Notes under the pieces: generated by a model | Told to the model about the DNA's origin: nothing | Seen by the model: the letters and a program-made list of their open reading frames with translations, nothing else | Database searches by the model: none | NCBI GenBank assembly: GCA_002392545.1 | Contig: DGHF01000026.1 | Span: 1-15,081 of the forward strand | DNA from: Ruminococcus sp. UBA3855 | Lineage (GTDB): Bacteria > Bacillota > Clostridia > Oscillospirales > Ruminococcaceae | Length of the DNA stretch: 15,081 bases | Direction of reading: 5' to 3' | Position numbers and translations under genes: made by a program | Shown here: positions 7,049-13,100 of the stretch, in pieces | Layout of the letters: each line of letters begins with the position of its first letter | How positions within the stretch are numbered: position 1 is the first letter of the stretch

Positions 7049-7127
7049 GGGGGACGTTGCGCCGGAAAGCCTCAGCACATTTTGCAAAAAAATAACGCAA
7101 AATGCACTGAGGGCGCAACTTTCCCCC
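7049..7127 (+). promoter_or_regulatory. 79-nt stem-loop directly after the capsid gene
   Basis: Four stacked helices can form: GGGGGA/TCCCCC (7049-7054 with 7122-7127), GTTGCGCC/GGCGCAAC (7056-7063 with 7112-7119), CTCAG/CTGAG (7071-7075 with 7107-7111) and CATTTTGC/GCAAAATG (7078-7085 with 7097-7104). That is 27 base pairs, capped by an 11-nt A-rich loop. It begins two nt after the capsid stop codon. No T-run follows, so it is not a classical intrinsic terminator. Mutually compatible roles are 3'-end protection of the capsid message, an RNase III processing site or partial attenuation before the connector genes. Confidence 0.8.
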
Positions 7128-7168
7128 ATACCCCCTATTATTTATCTGACTGGACAAAGGTGGACGGT

Positions 7169-7480
7169 ATGACGGATTCTGAAAAAATTGCTATGGTAAC
7201 AACTATGACAAGTGAAACAGATACAAATGTACTGTCCACTTATCTGGTTCTGGGGAAAGATGCTGTTCTGAAACAGGCTTTCCCTTTCGGGGATTATCCG
7301 GAGGAATTTCCGGAACAGTATGACGTGATTCACGTCAAAATTACTGCGTATCTTCTCAATAAGAGAGGTGCGGAGGGCGAAACAATGCATAATGAAAACG
7401 GTGTTTCACGTTCTTATGCAGATGGTGATATTCCACCTTCTTTACTCCGTGAAATCATCCCTAAGGCGGTGGCTTTGTGA
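7169..7480 (+). CDS. Head-tail connector protein
   Basis: The product has 103 residues and resembles the phage head-tail connector (Phage_connect_1/gp15-like) family: an N-terminal helix with the conserved tract MTSETDTNVLSTYLVLG, a middle helix with VIHVKITAYLLNKRG, and a C-terminal HNENGVSRSYADGDIPPSLL ending in hydrophobic residues. Members bind the portal bottom after packaging and extend the neck. I set the start at ATG 7169 because AAAGGTGG (7156-7163) precedes it. An upstream in-frame TTG at 7082 would start inside the stem-loop and is rejected. It overlaps the next gene by four nt (GTGA), so its translation is likely coupled to it. Confidence 0.82.
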   Translation: MTDSEKIAMVTTMTSETDTNVLSTYLVLGKDAVLKQAFPFGDYPEEFPEQYDVIHVKITAYLLNKRGAEGETMHNENGVSRSYADGDIPPSLLREIIPKAVAL

Positions 7481-7833
7481 AGCTTATGAGGAGGAATCTG
7501 CGGTCTGTCTGGTATCAGCTGTATCAGGGGCAGACGGCTCAGACAGATGCGGACGGATTCGAAACAGGGGAAATGACTGTCTCATATGGTGCTCCTGTCA
7601 AAATGCTTTGCAGTGTTTCCCCTGCATCCGGAAATATCCTTGCTGAAACATTCGGGACATTGGCGGAATATGACAAAATTATCGTCACTGATGATATTGC
7701 TTGTCCGATTGATGAAAACAGCGTTCTGTATGTGGATACGGATGTGAATGGAAAATATGATTATGTTGTCAAGAGAGTTGCAAAGTCTTTGAATTTCATA
7801 GCTTATGCGGTTAGCAAGGTGGAAAATACGTGA
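7477..7833 (+). CDS. Head-closure / head-tail joining protein candidate
   Basis: The product has 118 residues. Between the connector and the gp10-like gene this position normally encodes the head closure (stopper) protein that seals the neck and receives the tail. The sequence shows an all-beta-looking pattern with alternating hydrophobic residues, AETFGTLAEYDKIIVTDD (about 56-73) and YVDTDVNGKYDYVVKRVAKS (about 88-107), consistent with a small beta barrel, but I do not recognise a specific family with certainty. The start is GTG 7477, in a GTGA overlap with the preceding stop, with AAGGCGGT (7463-7470) as ribosome site. Other joining proteins of similar size are possible. Confidence 0.65.
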   Translation: MKLMRRNLRSVWYQLYQGQTAQTDADGFETGEMTVSYGAPVKMLCSVSPASGNILAETFGTLAEYDKIIVTDDIACPIDENSVLYVDTDVNGKYDYVVKRVAKSLNFIAYAVSKVENT

Positions 7834-8354
7834 AACGGATTACAATTACTCCTGACAGCAAGTCCATTCACAATGCTATCAAGGAGCTTGAAAAATATCA
7901 GAAGTTTCTTGAAAAACAAATTCCGGTATTTCTGGAACGTGTTGCACAACTGGGGGTTGAGATTGCAAGCGTGAAATTTGATGGTGCTCAATATGACGGC
8001 ACAAATGATGTCAAAGTCACCAAACGAAGGGACAGCGACAATTACTTTGCAGTCGTAGCGACTGGAAATGCAACATTGTTTATTGAGTTCGGGACTGGTG
8101 TTGTTTATCCGGATGTTCACCCTGAAATCCCTTCCGGTGTTGCCGGACGTGGCGAATTCGGGAAGGGAAAAGGCAAAAATCGGGCTTGGGGATACTACGG
8201 CGAAGCCGGAACAAACGGGAGAATTGCAACAAACCACAAAAAAGCGGTTGTGGTAACACACGGCAATCCGGCGAATATGTGCATGTATCTGACAGCGGAA
8301 GAACTGCGGAGGGAAATTTCAGGGATTGCAAAGGAAGTGTTTGAATATCAATGA
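7830..8354 (+). CDS. HK97 gp10-like neck/tail-joining protein
   Basis: The product has 174 residues. It carries the hallmark ATLFIEFGTGV (about 79-89) of HK97 gp10-like proteins, followed by a glycine-rich segment, WGYYGEAGTNG, VTHGNPANMCMYLTAEELR, and a C-terminal helix that commonly ends the family. These are neck or tail-completion proteins linking the head closure to the tail tube. Start GTG 7830 overlaps the preceding stop as GTGA, with AAGGTGG (7816-7822) seven nt before. It ends in an ATGA overlap with the next gene. The N-terminal 40 residues are lysine- and glutamate-rich and helical. Residues 100-115, rich in G, K and R, look flexible. Confidence 0.82.
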   Translation: MKRITITPDSKSIHNAIKELEKYQKFLEKQIPVFLERVAQLGVEIASVKFDGAQYDGTNDVKVTKRRDSDNYFAVVATGNATLFIEFGTGVVYPDVHPEIPSGVAGRGEFGKGKGKNRAWGYYGEAGTNGRIATNHKKAVVVTHGNPANMCMYLTAEELRREISGIAKEVFEYQ

Positions 8355-8773
8355 ATGACATTGAGAACGAAGTGTATACCAGAGTGGCACAGGCATTCCG
8401 AGAAGCGTTCCCTCAGGGCAGTGTTACCGGAATTTATGTCCGTGCGCCGTCTGCCTTTCCACATCTGAGTGTGATTCAGGCTGACAGTTCGGCAATGGTT
8501 CTGGACAGCAGCGGAAATGAAATCACTGCTTTGATGTACGAAATCAATGCTTACTCTAATTCCAGAGACGGCAAGAAATCAGAGTGTAAAGCGGTCATGC
8601 GACTGGTTGACACGGTTATGAACAGCATGAATTTCGTGAGGACTTCCCTCACGGCAACCCCAAACCTTGGTGGGGGGCTGTTCGGAGGTTCAAATTTAGA
8701 GGATATGGAAATTTACCGTCTTACTGCACGTTATAAGGGTGCAACGGATGGTAGAAATCTCTACAGGAGGTAG
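8351..8773 (+). CDS. Tail-terminator / tail-completion protein candidate
   Basis: The product has 140 residues. It sits directly before the tail tube gene and after gp10-like, the normal slot of the tail terminator, which caps the tube and stops polymerisation. The sequence shows VYTRVAQAFREAFP (8-21), YEINAYSN (about 64-71), KAVMRLVDTVMNSMNF (about 79-94), and EIYRLTARYKGATDG (about 118-133), a pattern seen in phage minor tail proteins of this class: a mixed alpha/beta core with two helices packed on a sheet. Start ATG 8351 overlaps the previous stop (ATGA). The nearest purine-rich site is 15 nt back, so coupling is likely. The family assignment is by position and pattern. Confidence 0.7.
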   Translation: MNDIENEVYTRVAQAFREAFPQGSVTGIYVRAPSAFPHLSVIQADSSAMVLDSSGNEITALMYEINAYSNSRDGKKSECKAVMRLVDTVMNSMNFVRTSLTATPNLGGGLFGGSNLEDMEIYRLTARYKGATDGRNLYRR

Positions 8774-8778
8774 AAATT

Positions 8779-9213
8779 ATGGCATTAGCAACTATTTATA
8801 CGTTTTTGATGCATAAGGCAAGCGGTGCAAGTGAATATACCAAACTTGCCGATATTACAAGTTCTCCGGCTTTGAGACCTGCGCCGGAAATGATTGACGT
8901 TTCGGATTTGTCACATGACAGCCATCTGTATATTCCCGGAATGAAAGATACCAATGACAGAAGTTTCGGGATGAATTATGACCCGACTGTGTTCAGCACA
9001 ATCAAGGAAATGGAAGGCACAGTGCACGATTTCGCTGTGTGGCTGGGCGGTACTGCCGAAACTGGCGGAACTGTTACCCCTACCGGAGCTTATGGAAAAT
9101 TTGCGTTTTCCGGATACCCTGTTATTTCTAAAGACGAAGCACAGGTCGGTGAAGCACAGACAATGACCCTGACTATCGGAACACAGACAGAGGACGTTTT
9201 CAGCGTGTCGTAA
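8779..9213 (+). CDS. Major tail tube protein
   Basis: The product has 144 residues. Position between the terminator and the tail chaperones, and a beta-rich sequence with FLMHKASGASEYTKLADI (about 9-26), RPAPEMIDVSDLSH (about 34-47), GAYGKFAFSGYP (about 103-114), and a threonine-rich C-terminal strand MTLTIGTQTED, fit tail tube proteins that stack in rings around the tape measure. Length is shorter than lambda gpV because no extra Ig-like domain follows. A strong AGGAGG (8764-8769) gives a high-output start at ATG 8779, as expected for a protein made in hundreds of copies. It is followed by a 36-nt gap with its own ribosome site. Confidence 0.82.
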   Translation: MALATIYTFLMHKASGASEYTKLADITSSPALRPAPEMIDVSDLSHDSHLYIPGMKDTNDRSFGMNYDPTVFSTIKEMEGTVHDFAVWLGGTAETGGTVTPTGAYGKFAFSGYPVISKDEAQVGEAQTMTLTIGTQTEDVFSVS

Positions 9214-9249
9214 CGAAACTAAAGATTGATTAAAAAAGGAGCGGTAATA

Positions 9250-9573
9250 ATGGCGAAACAGATTATATTTGAATACGAGAACAAGGAATATACCCTCGAA
9301 TTTACAAGAAAAACCGTCAAGAAGATGGAGGGCAGAGGTTTCAATATTGCGGAACTCGAAACGAAACCTGTCACCAGAATTCCTGAATTGTTCGCTGGCG
9401 CATTTCTGGCAAACCATGGGGGCATTAACGGCGATACGGTCAACGAAATTTTTGAGCGGTTCATTGACAAGGAAGACTTGATTGGTGCACTCGGAGAAAT
9501 GTACGCTGATACTTTGAATACTCTGACGGACGAACCGGAAAAAAACGGTATCGGCTGGGTGAAGAGCTGGTAA
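9250..9573 (+). CDS. Tail assembly chaperone G (DUF5055-like)
   Basis: The product has 107 residues and resembles the DUF5055 family of small tail assembly chaperones: IIFEYENKEYTLEFTRKTVK at the start (4-23), then a helix with MEGRGF, an ELFAGAFLANH segment (about 51-61) and an acidic C-terminus. The protein is the G part of a G/GT chaperone pair which holds the tape measure and tail tube before assembly. Start ATG 9250 is set by AAGGAG (about 9236-9241); an upstream in-frame start at 9226 lacks one. The slippery site at 9540-9546 lies just before the stop, so a fraction of ribosomes continue as the GT fusion. Confidence 0.85.
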   Translation: MAKQIIFEYENKEYTLEFTRKTVKKMEGRGFNIAELETKPVTRIPELFAGAFLANHGGINGDTVNEIFERFIDKEDLIGALGEMYADTLNTLTDEPEKNGIGWVKSW

Positions 9574-9974
9574 ATGACAGTGAAATTATCCAGAATCAAA
9601 ACGTTTTGTTTACGACTGTTTTTGAAGATTGCCTGCCTTATTATCTCAGTATTGGTATGTCAAATGATGAATATTGGAACGGTGACTGTAGTTTAACTGT
9701 GGCTTACCGGAAGGCATGGCAACTCAAACAAGAACAGAAGAGCCGTGATTACTGGCTCATGGGGCGGTACGTTTACGATGCTGTTTCTGCTTGCTATCCG
9801 GTTTTCAATCCGCTCAGCAAGGAGAAAAAGACACTGCCTTATGTCGAAGAACCTTATCCGGTGACGGAAGAGGGTCGGCAACAGGCTGAGGAACGGCAAA
9901 AACGGAGAGAATATCAAAAATGGATTGATTATTTGTCGGGATTTGAGAAAAAACAGGATGTGAAAAATCAATGA
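9250..9974 (+). CDS. Tail assembly chaperone GT, -1 frameshift fusion
   Basis: A programmed -1 shift at 9540-9546 would join G to the frame open from 9510 to 9974, giving a 241-residue fusion (99 codons read in frame, then CGG at 9546). The T part contains EELVNDSEIIQNQN, FTTVFEDCLPYYLSIG, a tryptophan/tyrosine-rich segment DYWLMGRYVYDAVSACYP, and a charged C-terminal coiled helix rich in E, Q, K and R. In characterised phages the T domain binds tail tube subunits while G binds the tape measure. The separate T frame has no ATG and only a TTG at 9606 without a convincing ribosome site, which supports frameshifting over independent initiation. The end overlaps the next gene as ATGA. Confidence 0.8.
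9540..9546 (+). promoter_or_regulatory. -1 ribosomal frameshift slippery heptamer
   Basis: The zero frame reads A AAA AAC here, the canonical heptamer X XXY YYZ. It sits inside the 9510-9573 overlap of the two chaperone frames, nine codons before the G stop counting the stop. After the shift the ribosome reads CGG TAT CGG. A run of seven A precedes C. A stimulating stem downstream is only weakly suggested (GGCT with AGCT near 9553-9568). A Shine-Dalgarno-like purine stretch lies just upstream. Confidence 0.85.
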
Positions 9975-10135
9975 ATTGCGAAACAAAATTCGGTGAACTG
10001 CTGAACATGGCAAGAAAAATCAAAAAAGATTACACTGTGTTCAGCTATGCCGATGTCATGAAAATTCTTTGCCTTCTGCTGATTGCAGAGGAACTTTCAG
10101 GACTGATACAGGTAAGGAACACCAAAAAGAAATAA
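9971..10135 (+). CDS. Small 54-residue protein before tape measure
   Basis: An ATG at 9971 overlaps the chaperone stop (ATGA) and opens a 54-codon frame ending with TAA at 10133-10135. The product starts with a basic helix (LNMARKIKKD, 11-20), continues with YTVFSYADVM and has a hydrophobic stretch about 30-48 (KILCLLLIAEE and following), then a lysine-rich end. I do not recognise a family. Short genes in this place, between chaperone and tape measure, occur in other siphophages, and their role is mostly unknown. AGGA (9955-9958) lies 12 nt before the start, so translation probably depends on coupling to GT. The hydrophobic helix could be amphipathic and need not span a membrane. Confidence 0.7.
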   Translation: MNCETKFGELLNMARKIKKDYTVFSYADVMKILCLLLIAEELSGLIQVRNTKKK

Positions 10136-10168
10136 CCGGATTGCGCAGGGCTGAAATGAGGTGGGAAC

Positions 10169-13100
10169 ATGCCGGAGACAGGAACAGGGGGCGGAAACGT
10201 CCAAATTCAGGGGCTTGAATTTGCAGTCAAAACCGTTTCGGAACAGTCGGACGGATTCAAACAGATTGCGGACGGACTGAAACAACTGGATGATTCTGTC
10301 AAGAATGTCCCGAGAATTTCCAAAATTATTTCTTCTATTTCGGATGCACTAAAGCCACTTAACAAAGTCAATTTCGATTCGTTCCATAAAATGGCAGACG
10401 GATTAAAGGCACTGTCAGAGGTCGGGAAAATCAAAGTACGGATTCCGGAAACTTTTACTGACCAGCTGACAACTTTGAATATTCTTTCACAGAGTATCAA
10501 AAGTGATGCCATTCAGGCGGTCGGGACGGCACTGCATTCTTTTGACGGACTGGAAATACCGAAAATTCCGGAAAGTTTTACTAAACGGCTGACGGAATTG
10601 AACAGCGTTTCCCTCACGGCTCAGCCGGATAATGTTCAAAGACTGGGGGAAGCCCTGCACAGCTTTGACGGACTGCAAATGCCGGAGGGACTTGCAAAGA
10701 GTCTTTCAGCGATTGCCAATGTGGGGGCGGTCACTTCACAGATTGATGCAGGGAAATTGTACAGCCTGATTCCGGCTTTGAAGGCTTTCCAGAGTCTGAA
10801 TTTCAATTTTTCACCGTCTCATCTGGGTGCGACACTGAAAGAAATTGTCACTTCCGGAAATGCAATTACTAACGACAGTATCAGTAATTTGTATCGGCTT
10901 TCCAGTGCGCTGAAAATGTTTGAAACGCTCAATCTGTCGAACAGCGGTAATTTCAGGGAATTAGGGGAAGCGTTAAATTCTTTCTCTTATTTCTATATTC
11001 CGGATGGGTTCGCTCAATCTATGCAGTATATCAAGGACGGAATTCAGGTTTTCCGTGAAATTTCCGGTGAGGATATTCAGAAAATTGCAGACCTGACAAC
11101 GCTTTTCAACAAGATGCCGACTGGCGAAATGACAAATTTTTACAATGTTCTGGACAGTTTCAGCACTGCTACAAAGGAAATTTCGGAAATCGGACATTTC
11201 GAACTTGCACCCCTGAAAGAATTCTTCACTCTTCTGCAATCTATGCGGAATGTGGGAGAAGGTGCAATTTCTCCACAATTCCTGAAATCAATGGAAGACC
11301 TTGCGACAGTCGCACATGATATGAATGTGAACGAACTGAACAGACTCTTCACGGTCATTCAGAGTTTCGGCGGTGTGGGGAAAAACTTCAATTTTGTGTT
11401 CCCTACCGGATTCTCTGACTTTGCAAGGGATATGAAAAAGGCTATTGAATTGTTCCCGAGGGACTGGGGCAATTTCGGGGCTGGGTTCAGGGCTTTCCTC
11501 TACCAATTGCAGAATATCGGAGAAGTACCACATATCCGCAGTGTGGCGGATTTGTTCACGGCATTCAGCCAATTAGGGACTGTCACTATCGATACTACGT
11601 TAGCAGACCGATTGATGGATATTCTGGATGTGATTCGGGAATATACGGAGGAAGATATTCAAAAACTCCATGATTTGGCGGATGCGCTGAAATATCTTGG
11701 TGAGGTTCAAAAAACTGTCAAGACAAGCAAACTGCCGAAAATTGAAGTACCTAAAGTTCAGACGGATGATGTTAAAAATTCTTTCAAAGAATTGTATGAT
11801 AAACTTCCACAATGGGCACAGACTGCGGTGAATGGGCTTAAAACTGTATTCAGCGGATTGTTTGCAATTTTTGGGGAAATTAAGGACGGCGTATTTGCAG
11901 CCGTAAAGCATATTTTCACCTTGCAAAATGCTATGGCATTGCTCGGAACGACTGCAAAAGGAGTACAGCTTGCAATTACTGCACCTGTCAAGGCAATTCG
12001 GGGGCTTGACAGTGCTATCCGGAACATTCCGAAGAATGTTCAAAAAATGACAAAGAACTTCACAAAGGCGGTCAAAACTGTTCAGAAGTTCGCAAAACAG
12101 ATTACAAAACTTGTCAAAAGTTTCAAAAAACTAGCGGATTCGATTGGGAAAACACTGTTTTCTCCGTTGCAAAATCTGATAAAACGATTTACAAAGTTTA
12201 TTCACAGCATTGAAAGAATTGCTTTGTATCGTGCAATCAGACGTGGAATTCAGCTTATCACACAGGGGTTTCAAGAGGGAATTGAGAATCTTTATCAGTA
12301 TAGTTTGCTGATTAACAGTGATTTTCATAAATCTATGGATTTACTGGCAACTGATGCGCTGTATGTGAAAAATTCCCTCGGTGCTATGGTTTCGCCATTG
12401 ATTAACGCTTTCGCTCCGGCAATTGATGCCATTACAGACAAGTTTGTTGACCTGCTGAATCTGGTCAATCAGACGTTTGCGGCATTGACAGGGAAAGAAA
12501 CTTTCACGGCGGCTAAAAAGTACGCTACTGTCTGGGCGGAAGCGGCGGAAGAGACCAAAAAGGCTACTACAGATGCAGGGGATGCAGTCAAGGACACGTT
12601 AGAGGAAATCAAGCGGTATACCCTCGGATTTGATGAACTGAATGTTTTAGGAGACCCAAACAAAGATAATACGGCTAACAAAAACAAGAATTCTTTGAAA
12701 GATTCTGATGCTGATGAGGATGTGAAAGACTATCTTTCCATGTTTCAGGAACTGCCTGTTTCCGGTGCAATTGCTGATTTTGTCAAGAAAATCAGGGAAG
12801 CCATTCAGAATTCGGAATTCTATGAAGCCGGAAAAATGATTGCTGAGAAACTGAACGAACACTTCTCTTCCATTGAGTACGAAACACTCGGTGAGAAAAT
12901 CGGGGAGAAAATCAACAATGCAATTACAATTGCAAAAGGCTTTCTTGATTTTGCGGATTTCATCACGCTGGGTGAGGGAGTGGCAAAATTCCTGAACAAG
13001 GCATTCGAACAGATTGATTTTCTTAATCTGGGGGCGGTGCTGGCTGGAAAAATCCGGCTTGGTCTGCAATTTGCATTCGGGTTTGTCAAGACGTTCCATT

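Noticed and set aside
7082..7168. Longer connector protein starting at TTG 7082
   Set aside because: The start would lie in the stem of a 27-bp hairpin, while ATG 7169 has a good ribosome site and gives the usual family length.
9606..9974. Independent gene starting at TTG 9606
   Set aside because: No ribosome site, and the frame is open back to 9510 across an exact slippery heptamer. It is better explained as the frameshifted T domain.
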